NCBI GenBank assembly: GCA_019247695.1
Contig: JAFBAP010000047.1
Location: forward strand, 1 to 47,172
Source: Verrucomicrobiota bacterium
GTDB taxonomy: Bacteria; Verrucomicrobiota; Verrucomicrobiia; Chthoniobacterales; JAFAMB01
Length of the DNA stretch: 47,172 nucleotides
Reading direction: 5' to 3'
Shown: positions 25,663 to 34,680 of the stretch, one piece after another
Position numbering within the stretch: position 1 is the first letter of the stretch
Layout of the letters: each line of letters starts with the position of its first letter
The notes under the pieces: generated by a model
Database searches by the model: none
What the model was told of the DNA's origin: nothing
Seen by the model: only the letters and a program-made list of their open reading frames with translations
Made by a program: the position numbers and the translations under genes

Positions 25663-28600
25663 TCAGCCCTTCACGCCTCTCCTCCGCCCCGGTTTTTCTC
25701 CATGTTCGGCTTCCCTGCATTGCCTTGAAGGTTTCCCTGCCCTCGCGATCCGGTAATCGGCGTAGCTCATTTCTGCACGTTTGAGCAGGGAGATTGATCC
25801 TTGCTCCTCTGCCATTTGGATGGCCTTGCTGAACGCGGCCTGGATTTCCATCTCGTCGGCACCCATCGCGGCCAGATACACCCCTCGAAACCGGAACAAC
25901 TCTGCGCACCACGAACGTTCTTCCGAGCTTTCGGCCACTGCTTCCGCCTCCCTGAGCGCCTCCAGGGCTTCCGAGGTACGATCCACAAGGTGCAAAGCTT
26001 CCGCCTTTATGACGAGCCAGGATGGCAGACCCAACCTCGTGCCGGTCGCCCGGTAGTCCCGCAGGCCGTCCTCAATCCACGCGATACCTTCTGCTGGATT
26101 ATCCGAAACGGTCCGCGCCCAGCCCCGGAGAATCCTGGCGCCAACCAGCCAAAACGCGAAATGCTGGCGCGTCGACAACTCCATCAATTCTGCCGCCAGG
26201 CGCTCCACTCGCGCATGGTCACGTACGCAGTACCCAAGGACCGCTGCAAAAAACAGTGCCTCGGCCAATGCAAACGTCTCATTCAGCTCCTTTGCCAGCG
26301 AGATGGCTGCCATCATGCTCGCGTGGCAGGAGGCAGTCTCACCTAAATGCCACTTGCAAAGGGCCTCAAAGTAAAAACACGGAACCGCGGGCGCACTTAC
26401 CTCCTCAACCGAAGACGGCGCATCTCCCGAACGCCAAAGCTCAATGCCGCGGCTCGCGTATCGGCACGCAGCCTTGAAATCACCTAGACGGTAGAGCGTG
26501 CATGCTAACGCACGATACGCGCCGATCAGCAGCGCAGCGTCATTCTGCTCCTGTGCAATCGAATGAACCCGTTGGGCGATCTGCATCGCGACCGTTAGCT
26601 TGTCGGTGCAAAGCGTAAATCGCCACTGGCCGGTCAGTGCAGAATACAAGGGCAGCGGACAAGCAAGCCCCTGGCACAATGCCTCCGCGCGCTCGTAGCA
26701 GCAGTGGGCCTCCGGTGCGGCCGACCCTCGCGTTGCCGTCAGGTAAAGCCCCGCTTGCATAAGGATGAAGAGCTGATCTTCCGCCGTGAGGGTCTGGCCC
26801 TCGGCACTGCCTTGCGCCAGGGATCCCCAATGGCCGTTTTCAAAAAAATTAGCTAAAACCGAGACCAATGCACCGCGTGCCCCGAGCACTTTTGCCGTGA
26901 AGGAAGCATCACCCCGCTGAATCCGCGGCAGGTAAACTTCGTGCAGCGCATCCCGATAAAACCCCGCCCGGCAGCCGCAGGCAACCGCCAGAAAGAGCGG
27001 CTCCATGTCCCGAAACGTTTCGGGCTGTTGCGGCGCCAGCGTCCGGTAATACCCATAAAGACGCCGGTTGCCCTCCTTCCAGGCATCCGCTCGCTGGCAC
27101 TGAAGCTGCGCTCCGAAGTATTCACGCACGAGCGGGTGCGCATCGAGTTGTCCCGGATGATACGGATCTTCGCCCGCCAGCAGCCTTGCCCTTCTTAACC
27201 GGGCCAGAATCATCCGCCACTCCGCGGGGCGTAAATCCGTCAGGGATTCCGTCACGCCTGGGATCACCGGCGGCGTCAACAAGGCCGCAAGCACTCTTTC
27301 ATCCGCCGGCCGGTCGAAAAAGCCTATCAGGCGCAGCACGGATAGCTCCGGACCTTCGCCGAACCAGCCTTGGTAGGAGGCCATGACCGTTCGCGCATGC
27401 GCGCCTTGCCGTACGTCATACGTCAGACGGCTTGAGACTTCATCCCGGCAACGAACGTCCCCGTGATACGCATCGGTCAGGTAGCTGCCCAGAAGGGTGA
27501 GCGCCAGACAGTGTCCCCCGAACTCTTCGCTGGCCCTTCGCAACTCCGGCTCCTCACCTTTGAGGCCCAACGCTCGCAGCAGCTGTGCACCGGCCTCGCC
27601 CGAGAGGTGTTCGAGGTCACGCCGCGGGGCGGAGCCGGACTCATAGCCGCCCAGGTCAGTGACTGCCATCCGGGTTGTAATGACACAAAGGCCCCGGTTG
27701 GACGCAGCCAGCTCGCGTATCAGCGCCTGGAGAGCGGGCTCGCGCAAGCGCCCTTCCTGGGGTCCGGGTGGATTCTGGAGCGGCTCCAAACCGTCAAGGA
27801 TTAATAAGGTAGGCTGCCGGGTGATGAGTCGCGCTAGACGCTCGCCCTTTTCCCAGGCTGTGCCAAGGCGGGGGTCCGGATCGCCGAACCAGTTCAGGGC
27901 CGCATCTAGAAACTCATCGGCCGAGGAAGCTTCCCCGCAGGTGCCTTGCCGGTAGAACGACCAGCCGAACACAAGCTCAGCCGAACGGTAACTCGCAGCG
28001 GCCATTCGCCGCAGCCAATGGTTAACCAGCGTAGACTTGCCTACCCCGGCCCAGGCCACAATCGTCACGATGTGGACCTGGGGGTTGGCCCAGGCGGCAT
28101 CCAGGAACGACACGTCCTCCTCGCGCCCAAAAATCTCTTTACCGGTTACAGGCAACCTGGCGATGGAAATCCTTCTTGGCCCCCGCCGCGAGGGCGGCTG
28201 TTTGCGAGTGAGGCTGCCCGGGCCGGTCTGGAGCACCCCGTTCAAGCCTTGGCGCCGGACGGAACGGTCCGGTTGGATCGCGCTCGTGATGCCCGGCAAC
28301 GCCTGCAGGAGTTGCGCCGGGCTTTGGAACCGCAACGCAGGGTCCTTCTCCAATAGCCTTTCAAGCAGAACCACGACCGGCTCCGGGAGCCCGTGGAGCC
28401 GGGCAAGCGGCAGGGGCGCCTGCAGGTGCTGGCGCATCACCTCAACCCGGGACCCACGGAAGGGTGGACGGCCGGTCAGCATTTCCCAGAGCGTCGCGCC
28501 CAAAGAGTACAAATCCGCACGCGCATCCACATCGACGCCCGTGAACTGCTCGGGGCTGGCAAAGGCGGGCGTGCCCACAAACCCGCCGTAGGTCAGGTTC

Positions 28601-29310
28601 GTCTCACCTGCACCGGCCACCGCCTTGGCCACCCCGAAATCGATGACCTTCACAAACAGCTCCGGTCCGTTGACCAGCATCAGGTTGGAGGGTTTCAAAT
28701 CCCGGTGCACCAACCCCTGTGCCTCCGCCGCTCCAAGTGCGCGGGCCACTTGCGCAGTTACCTCCAAAGCTTCCGATGTTAGCAAAGGCCCGCCACGGCG
28801 CACGCGCGCTTCGACGGTCTCGCCCTCGACGAGTTCCATCGCGTAGAAACATTGGCCATCAGCCTTGCGCACCCCGTAATAGAAGACCGAAGCCACATGA
28901 GGGTGCCGGAGCCGTGCGGCCGCACGCGCCTCGCGCAAAAACCGTTCCCGCGCCTCCGGGCGGGACGCCACCCGCGCGTCGAGCACCTTGAGAGCTACGG
29001 CGCGATCCAGAATGGTATCGCGCGCACGGTACGTAATCCCCATGGCGCCCCGACCCAGTTCATCAAACGCCCCATCCTTGCGTACACCAAGCTCGTAATG
29101 GTCAAAGCGACCTTCGTCAAAGGCAGCACCGCCTGAGGGCGGGACGGCGGCAGGGTTGAAAGCTTGCCGGAACAGGCACACGGGACAACCCGGCCCGTCA
29201 TTCTTCTGCAGGTAGGCCGTGCCGCACGCTGGGCAGCAGCGGGTCCGTCCGATCCCTAAGGCTTCCGAAGATGCCCCGGGCTTGGTCGAATGCGGCCGGC
29301 TCGGGTTCAT
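25663..29310 (-). CDS. zinc ribbon-Ser/Thr kinase-nSTAND NTPase-TPR protein
   Basis: This signalling protein has about 1215 residues (the frame opens further upstream at 29427). From ATG 29310 the parts are as follows. A CxxC...CxxC zinc ribbon (CPACGT; CPVCLF) lies at about 25-45. A Hanks-type kinase spans about 68-345: GRGAMGITYRA, VALKVL, HRDLKPSN, IDFGVAK and FASPEQ are all present. A STAND/NACHT-like ATPase spans about 390-760, with P-loop AWAGVGKSTL, Walker B PTLLILDGLEPLQ, and GWSFYRQGT after the P-loop. Helical TPR-like repeats run to the end. Such proteins sense a ligand through the TPRs, oligomerise by ATP binding and phosphorylate partners; the ligand and partners here are unknown. 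All catalytic motifs look intact. It is divergent from the MpaB gene. Confidence 0.85.
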   Translation of the reverse strand: MNPSRPHSTKPGASSEALGIGRTRCCPACGTAYLQKNDGPGCPVCLFRQAFNPAAVPPSGGAAFDEGRFDHYELGVRKDGAFDELGRGAMGITYRARDTILDRAVALKVLDARVASRPEARERFLREARAAARLRHPHVASVFYYGVRKADGQCFYAMELVEGETVEARVRRGGPLLTSEALEVTAQVARALGAAEAQGLVHRDLKPSNLMLVNGPELFVKVIDFGVAKAVAGAGETNLTYGGFVGTPAFASPEQFTGVDVDARADLYSLGATLWEMLTGRPPFRGSRVEVMRQHLQAPLPLARLHGLPEPVVVLLERLLEKDPALRFQSPAQLLQALPGITSAIQPDRSVRRQGLNGVLQTGPGSLTRKQPPSRRGPRRISIARLPVTGKEIFGREEDVSFLDAAWANPQVHIVTIVAWAGVGKSTLVNHWLRRMAAASYRSAELVFGWSFYRQGTCGEASSADEFLDAALNWFGDPDPRLGTAWEKGERLARLITRQPTLLILDGLEPLQNPPGPQEGRLREPALQALIRELAASNRGLCVITTRMAVTDLGGYESGSAPRRDLEHLSGEAGAQLLRALGLKGEEPELRRASEEFGGHCLALTLLGSYLTDAYHGDVRCRDEVSSRLTYDVRQGAHARTVMASYQGWFGEGPELSVLRLIGFFDRPADERVLAALLTPPVIPGVTESLTDLRPAEWRMILARLRRARLLAGEDPYHPGQLDAHPLVREYFGAQLQCQRADAWKEGNRRLYGYYRTLAPQQPETFRDMEPLFLAVACGCRAGFYRDALHEVYLPRIQRGDASFTAKVLGARGALVSVLANFFENGHWGSLAQGSAEGQTLTAEDQLFILMQAGLYLTATRGSAAPEAHCCYERAEALCQGLACPLPLYSALTGQWRFTLCTDKLTVAMQIAQRVHSIAQEQNDAALLIGAYRALACTLYRLGDFKAACRYASRGIELWRSGDAPSSVEEVSAPAVPCFYFEALCKWHLGETASCHASMMAAISLAKELNETFALAEALFFAAVLGYCVRDHARVERLAAELMELSTRQHFAFWLVGARILRGWARTVSDNPAEGIAWIEDGLRDYRATGTRLGLPSWLVIKAEALHLVDRTSEALEALREAEAVAESSEERSWCAELFRFRGVYLAAMGADEMEIQAAFSKAIQMAEEQGSISLLKRAEMSYADYRIARAGKPSRQCREAEHGEKPGRRRGVKG

Positions 29311-29582
29311 CATGGCGCAAGCTGTCCGCAAACTGCCAGGTTCGACGACCGGCCTGGCGTTGGCCCCCGCCTTTTGACATGGCCCACGCCGACCCGCCTG
29401 CGCATTCGGTCCCGGGCCATCGCCCATATACCAGATCTAACCGGTCGTTTCATAACGCCGCCGCAACCCCAAAAGGGTACAACCTCTTTGAAAAGCTGAA
29501 ACCTTGCCGGCCCGATTACTTTGTAATCCTTGAGCCGTCGATTCAACATTAGTGGGCTTGTCCCGCTTGGCAAATAACACCA

Positions 29583-30752
29583 ATGGATCGCGGATCTGCA
29601 ATCGCACTCAACCCGCTGACTATGACCTACTTTAGGTGGACCGATGAATTCCTCGATCCCATGCGACGCCTTGGGGACGAGCCCGCAGATCAACTTGTAC
29701 GGGCACTCTTCGCCGCGCAGCAGGTTGACGCCGTTAATTCAATGATGCGTGTCCTGGTCGGAAACGAAGCCATTCCGCCAGGATCAATTCCTGATGATCT
29801 CCGCCGATTTCTGGAATCCGTCGCCGTGTTGCCGCCGTGGGCGGACGTCGCGAAAATCCAGGCGGGGCAGCAGTTGTTCTGGGAGCATGGCCCGGCCATT
29901 GTCCTCCTTTTGCATTGCTACTCGCTGCCGTATTGTTATGCCGCCCGAAAAGGGGTCCAGGCCTTGGCGCTGACCGGACGCCTGAATACCAATCCCAGCC
30001 GACGCATTACCGAGACCGCCCAAATGTTGATGGATGTACTGTCACCAGGCGGGCTCACCGGTCCCGGTACCGGCATTCGAACCGTCCAGAAGGTTCGACT
30101 GATGCACGCGGGCGTGCGTTACCAGCTATTGCATTCGAACCAATGGAAGCCGGATTTCGACCACCCGCTTAATCAGGAAGATCTTGCGGGAACGTTGATG
30201 TCGTTTACCTGGATCACCTTGGACGGACTACGGCGGCTGGGGATCCATGTCAGCGAGGCTGAAGCCGAAGCTTACCTCCATTGTTGGAATGCGATTGGGC
30301 ATATTCTCGGGATTCGGCAAGAGTTGCTCCCGGCTGATTTAGCGGACGCTGAAGCGCTGACGGCAGCCTTCGAAAGGCGGCAATTTGCGGCGTGTGAGGA
30401 AGGCCGGTCCATGACCACGGCTTTGCTTGAGACGATGGATCACATTCTTCCGGGAAACGTTTTTGACGGCCTTTCCGGAGCACTTACGTATTATTTTATC
30501 GGCGACAATACCGCCAACCTGCTGGGAGTTAAACCGGTTCCGTTCGAGCGTGCGTTACTCCGGCCGCTGCAGTCGGCTAATCTGATCGCGGATGATTTTC
30601 TCGAAAGTTCAGGGTGGATGCAACAACTGGTCGCGCTCGTTTCCAGGCACCTCCTCGAGGGGCTCCAATTTACCGCGCGAGGCGGCAACCGGCCAAGCTT
30701 CAGCATCCCGACGGAACTTCGGCAGCGCTGGGGCATCAACTGGCGCTCTTGA
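29583..30752 (+). CDS. MpaB/DUF2236-family heme oxygenase-like protein
   Basis: This 389-residue protein belongs to the oxygenase MpaB (DUF2236) family, which includes the latex-clearing protein and fungal MpaB. Members bind heme b and oxidatively cleave or modify hydrophobic substrates. Recognisable features are HGPAIVLLLHCYSLPYCYA about residues 101-119, the central KVRLMHAGVRYQLL near 176, and MSFTWITLDGLRRLGI near 207-222. These carry the His and Arg residues expected at the heme and fit the usual length. No signal peptide is evident. It is separated from the protease cassette by a half MITE and the palindromic control site, so it is probably not in that operon. The substrate is unknown. 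Confidence 0.8.
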   Translation: MDRGSAIALNPLTMTYFRWTDEFLDPMRRLGDEPADQLVRALFAAQQVDAVNSMMRVLVGNEAIPPGSIPDDLRRFLESVAVLPPWADVAKIQAGQQLFWEHGPAIVLLLHCYSLPYCYAARKGVQALALTGRLNTNPSRRITETAQMLMDVLSPGGLTGPGTGIRTVQKVRLMHAGVRYQLLHSNQWKPDFDHPLNQEDLAGTLMSFTWITLDGLRRLGIHVSEAEAEAYLHCWNAIGHILGIRQELLPADLADAEALTAAFERRQFAACEEGRSMTTALLETMDHILPGNVFDGLSGALTYYFIGDNTANLLGVKPVPFERALLRPLQSANLIADDFLESSGWMQQLVALVSRHLLEGLQFTARGGNRPSFSIPTELRQRWGINWRS

Positions 30753-30826
30753 TTCGAGCACCCGCGGCCGCGGGGCCTCGCTTCGTGCGCGGTTTTCCGC
30801 CTTCAGATGCTTTCCGGATGATCTTG

Positions 30827-30970
30827 TACCATTCAAACAGTTATGTTGGTAGAACGCCGGCTCAGAGGGGTTGCCGGCGCCGGAGAATGCTCCGCACCTT
30901 GTTGAATTGGTCTCAGGCCCAACGGGCCGGCAGACCTTAGCCCACGAGGGTAGCAGCCCGGCGCCTCCGG
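30827..30970. repeat. left half of the MITE-like element
   Basis: TACCATTCAAACAGTTATGT (from 30827), GGTAGAAC and GGCCCAACGGGCCGGCAGAC match the left half of the element at 8179-8410. It ends just before the palindromes preceding the protease cassette. The decayed cassette copy at 20.6 kb lacks it, so this half element arrived on one side only. Confidence 0.55.
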
Positions 30971-30987
30971 GCTTGTCGGAAATTGGC

Positions 30988-31023
30988 CGAAACGTTTCGG
31001 GCCAATACGTATTTTTGCGTATT
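30988..31023. promoter_or_regulatory. palindromic control site upstream of the protease cassette
   Basis: A perfect palindrome CGAAACGTTTCG (30988-30999), extended by TGGC and GCCA flanks with one extra G, is followed by the inverted repeat AATACG (31004-31009)/CGTATT (31018-31023). About 45 bases separate it from ATG 31070. The block matches 20581-20660 almost base for base. It looks like an operator, with LacI-family-like symmetry, plus a second dyad; the cognate regulator is not in the window. Confidence 0.55.
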
Positions 31024-31069
31024 CCTGCGGGCCGGTGGCTCCTGTTATGCCTGGGAGTTGAAAGATAGC

Positions 31070-34000
31070 ATGGCAGATAGAACCTCCACCCAATACATTC
31101 TCGTTAAAGCCCGGCCCGGCCTTAAAGAAACCAAGCTTGCGCTGGGACGATCCTCTGTGAACGTTAGAGTTGAACCCCTTTTCCGAAGCATCGGTCAAGA
31201 TGGTGCGCTGGGGGCCGCAGCCGGTGACACAACGTGGTACGCGTTCGAACCCTCAGTTCCGGTGGATCAGCCGAATTTGTGGGACCTGTGCCACTCGCTG
31301 GTGCAAAACGGTTTAGGCGTTGCGGACGGAGCGATCGAGTTCGCGGAGCCCGATCTGCAGCAACAATGGATCGTGGGCGAAGAGGCAGGTCTTGGGATCG
31401 CGACGGCGAGGACGTGCGCGGTCGCGCAGGATCAGGACCAACACTACCCGACCGCACCGGATCCTCTCTGGTTCCGTGACGCTGACCACTCACAATTCGA
31501 CGCTGCGCTCGCGGCTCGGACGAATGCCACCGGCGCGGCCGGAGTCCGTGTGGCCCATCTTGACACGGGGTACGACGCCGAGCACCGCACCCTGCCCCGC
31601 CGCTTGAACAAGGTCCTCCAACGTAATTTTGTCGATGCCGGCCGTCCGGACGATGCTTCCGACGACACCACCGGCCCATTCAACAACCTTGGTCACGGCA
31701 CCGGCACCTTGGGCATCCTGGCAGGTTCAGCACCGGACGGGGGCAAACCGATCGGCGCCGCACCGGACATCGAGGTAGTTCCTATTCGCGTCGCCAACCG
31801 CGTGGTGCTCTTCTACAACAGCGCGATTGCCAAAGCGTTTGATTACGTTCACGGGCTGTGCCGGGATCCCGCCACTCGTATCCATGTGATCACGATGAGC
31901 ATGGGGGGCTTGGCGTCCCAGGCGTGGGCGGACGCAGTGAACGCCCTCTACGAGGCCGGCGTGTTTGTCGTGACGGCCGCCGGGAACAACTTCGGTAACC
32001 TTCCCACTCGCAATATCGTGTACCCCGCCCGTTTTGGCCGGGTGATCGCGGCCTGCGGGGTGATGGAAAACCATCAACCGTATGCGGACCTGGATCGCAA
32101 GCTGATGGCGGGGAATTACGGGCCGGAGAGCAAGATGAAGACCGCCTTGTCTGCGTGCACGCCGAACCTGCCGTGGGCGCGGCTGGGTTGCCCGCAGTTG
32201 GTTGACCACAACGGCAGCGGCACCTCGTCGGCCACCCCGCAAATCGCTGCGACCGCAGCTCTCTGGATTCAGCGAAACCTGCGGGCCTGGGAGGCTTATC
32301 CGGAAGGCTGGATGCGGGTGGCCGCCGTCCGCCATGCGCTCTTCAGCAGTGCGCACGCGATTGCGGACGAAGAGCGGTGGCTGGGCCAAGGTGAACTGCG
32401 CGCGCGCGACGCGCTCAACGTTCTTCCCGCCAAGGCGTCAGAGCTTCACCCGGAACCGGCGGATAACGCCCACTTTCCCCTCCTGCGCACGTTAGCCGGC
32501 CTCGGAATTGAGGCGGAGACGGACCCGAAACTTCGCATGCTCGAGCTTGAGGCGCTGCAACTGTCGCAATCGGCTGACCTGGAGGCGGTCTTACCGGACC
32601 CGGCACTACCGCCTGAGGCGGTCACACGCACCCAACTGCAGCAACTGGCCGAAGCGCTTGCCGCCCAACCGGGCGCATCGACCGCACTGCGGGACGCGCT
32701 CGGGGCCGCCGAGCGGAAAAACCGGACGGTGGTAGCCCTTCCACCTACCCTTCATCCTATCACCAACTCAGTCGAGAAGCTTCATCTTGAGCACGCCATC
32801 GAGCCTCGACCGCCGGTGCCCGCCCGCCGCCCGCTCCGGGTCTATGCGTACGATCCCTCACTCGCAACCCGCATCGAAACGTTCGGCATCAACGAGGCGA
32901 CGATCGAGATCCCTTGGGAAGACCTGGAACCGGGCCCGGTAGGCGAGTACATCGAGGTCGTTGACGTGGACCCTGCAAGCGGGTGCTGCTATGCACCGGT
33001 TGATCTGAATCATCCCCACCTGCTGACCCAGAACGGCTTGGCCCCGTCCGAAGGAAACCCGCAATTCCACCAGCAAATGGCCTACGCGGTGGCCATGCAG
33101 ACGATCGAACGGTTCGAGCGTGCACTCGGCCGCAAGGCCTTGTGGGCACCACGCCGGTTGCGGGGCTCTGACGGGCACGTCTGTGAAAATCGTTTTGTGC
33201 GGCGCCTGCGGATTTACCCCCATGCCCTCCGAATGGCGAATGCGTTCTATAGCCCGGACCGTAAGGCGCTGCTGCTTGGCTACTTTTCCGCCGCCGGAAA
33301 GGATCCGGCCAATGTGTTGCCCGGCGGATTGGTCTTCGGCGCGCTCTCACACGACATCGTGGCTCACGAGACGACGCACGCACTGCTCGACGGGCTGCAC
33401 CGGCGCTTTAGCGAACCGACTAACCCTGACGTTTTGGCGTTCCATGAGGCATTTGCGGACATCGTTGCGCTGTTTCAGCATTTCACCATCAAAGAGGCAT
33501 TGCGCCACCAGATTCGGCGTACCCGCGGCGACCTGCAACGGCACAGCCTGCTGGCTGAACTTGCCGTCGAGTTTGGCCAGGCAACCCAGGGCGGCTATGG
33601 AGCCCTTCGTGATGCGATCGGCAAATTCGAGGAGAAAGACGGCAAACAGGTTTGGACTCCCCATGAACCTGGCCGCAATGATTACGAAGCGTCCAGTGAA
33701 CCTCACGCGCGCGGCTCCGTGCTTGTATCCGCGGTATTCGCCGCGTTTCTGCAGATCTATCGCAGCCGGGCTGCCGAATTTGTCAGGCTCGCCACGGGAG
33801 GTAGCGGTATTCTGCCCGAAGGCGAGATCCCGGAATTCCTTGCCGACCGCCTGACGGAGGAAGCCGGAAAAGTGGCAGGCCACGTGCTAACCATGTGTAT
33901 CCGGGCCTTGGACTACTGCCCTCCGGTGGACCTCAGGTTCGGGGAGTACCTGCGAGCGCTCATCACCGCCGATCGAGACATCGTGCCGAACGACACGCGC

Positions 34001-34663
34001 GGCTATCGCGTTGCCTTCGTCTCTGCCTTCCGCGATCGCGGCATCTATCCCTCGGAGGTTAAACACCTTTCGGAGGGAAGCCTGATTTGGGAACCTCCGC
34101 CCCTGCCATTGCGAAACATCGACAACGTTCTGCGTGACATGACCTTAACGTGGGATCTCAACACGCAGCGGGAGGTAGCGTATCACACCTCGGAAGACAA
34201 TGCCCGTAAATTCTGGCACTGGCTCCGCTCGCCGCATCAGGTCCCGGATGATGAACTCACCGCGCTCGGCTTTTTCCGGGACGCACAGGACATGAGCATC
34301 GGCGACGTACCGGGTAAGCTCGGCGGTATTGAGGTCCACTCGGTGAGGCCCGCACGCCGGATCGGCCCCGACGGCCAGAGCCGGACGGATCTCGTCGTCG
34401 AACTTACTCAGACCTTTCGGCCATCCCCACCCAAAAACGGTACGTTCCGGGGCGGATGCACGCTCCTGATCAATCTCGAGGAGACGAACCCGGAATTCAA
34501 AGTGCGTTACTTCGTTCGTAAGCGGGTCGGCAGCCCCGACCGGATCCAAAGTCAGCAAAACTACACCCAAGCCATAACCCAGAATCACCGGGCTACCTAT
34601 TTTGACGATCCGGACGGCGGACGGGAACCGTTCGCGCTGCTGCATCAGCATCGATACGCTTGA
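31070..34663 (+). CDS. dual protease: subtilisin-type (S8) domain plus HExxH gluzincin-like domain
   Basis: This 1197-residue protein carries two peptidase domains. The first ~150 residues, with an acidic IEFAEPDL stretch, could be a propeptide or inhibitor-like region. The S8 domain (about 155-460) has D165 in HLDTGYD, H209 in LGHGTGTLG, oxyanion N306 in TAAGNNFGN and S386 in GTSSATPQIAATAAL. A helical linker follows, then a zincin (about 640-930) with HETTH at 766-770 and a third-ligand candidate E793 in FHEAFADIVALF, as in M4/M36-type gluzincins. The C-terminal ~270 residues are unassigned. There is no obvious signal peptide, so it may act in the cytoplasm. I chose ATG 31070 because the truncated copy conserves it. 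The MBL gene starts 17 bases after its stop, indicating an operon. Substrates are unknown. Confidence 0.85.
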   Translation: MADRTSTQYILVKARPGLKETKLALGRSSVNVRVEPLFRSIGQDGALGAAAGDTTWYAFEPSVPVDQPNLWDLCHSLVQNGLGVADGAIEFAEPDLQQQWIVGEEAGLGIATARTCAVAQDQDQHYPTAPDPLWFRDADHSQFDAALAARTNATGAAGVRVAHLDTGYDAEHRTLPRRLNKVLQRNFVDAGRPDDASDDTTGPFNNLGHGTGTLGILAGSAPDGGKPIGAAPDIEVVPIRVANRVVLFYNSAIAKAFDYVHGLCRDPATRIHVITMSMGGLASQAWADAVNALYEAGVFVVTAAGNNFGNLPTRNIVYPARFGRVIAACGVMENHQPYADLDRKLMAGNYGPESKMKTALSACTPNLPWARLGCPQLVDHNGSGTSSATPQIAATAALWIQRNLRAWEAYPEGWMRVAAVRHALFSSAHAIADEERWLGQGELRARDALNVLPAKASELHPEPADNAHFPLLRTLAGLGIEAETDPKLRMLELEALQLSQSADLEAVLPDPALPPEAVTRTQLQQLAEALAAQPGASTALRDALGAAERKNRTVVALPPTLHPITNSVEKLHLEHAIEPRPPVPARRPLRVYAYDPSLATRIETFGINEATIEIPWEDLEPGPVGEYIEVVDVDPASGCCYAPVDLNHPHLLTQNGLAPSEGNPQFHQQMAYAVAMQTIERFERALGRKALWAPRRLRGSDGHVCENRFVRRLRIYPHALRMANAFYSPDRKALLLGYFSAAGKDPANVLPGGLVFGALSHDIVAHETTHALLDGLHRRFSEPTNPDVLAFHEAFADIVALFQHFTIKEALRHQIRRTRGDLQRHSLLAELAVEFGQATQGGYGALRDAIGKFEEKDGKQVWTPHEPGRNDYEASSEPHARGSVLVSAVFAAFLQIYRSRAAEFVRLATGGSGILPEGEIPEFLADRLTEEAGKVAGHVLTMCIRALDYCPPVDLRFGEYLRALITADRDIVPNDTRGYRVAFVSAFRDRGIYPSEVKHLSEGSLIWEPPPLPLRNIDNVLRDMTLTWDLNTQREVAYHTSEDNARKFWHWLRSPHQVPDDELTALGFFRDAQDMSIGDVPGKLGGIEVHSVRPARRIGPDGQSRTDLVVELTQTFRPSPPKNGTFRGGCTLLINLEETNPEFKVRYFVRKRVGSPDRIQSQQNYTQAITQNHRATYFDDPDGGREPFALLHQHRYA

Positions 34664-34680
34664 AGAGGAACATAGAAAAT

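Noticed and set aside
27009-27024. Perfect palindrome CCCGAAACGTTTCGGG, like the cassette operator
   Set aside because: It lies inside the kinase-STAND coding sequence (Pro-Glu-Thr-Phe-Arg on the minus strand), so it is probably a coding coincidence, though it could still bind the same regulator.
33120-33854. Second frame (244 codons) inside the dual-protease gene
   Set aside because: It overlaps the zinc-protease coding region, which has the HETTH site in the main frame; the alternative product is Arg/Ser-rich noise.
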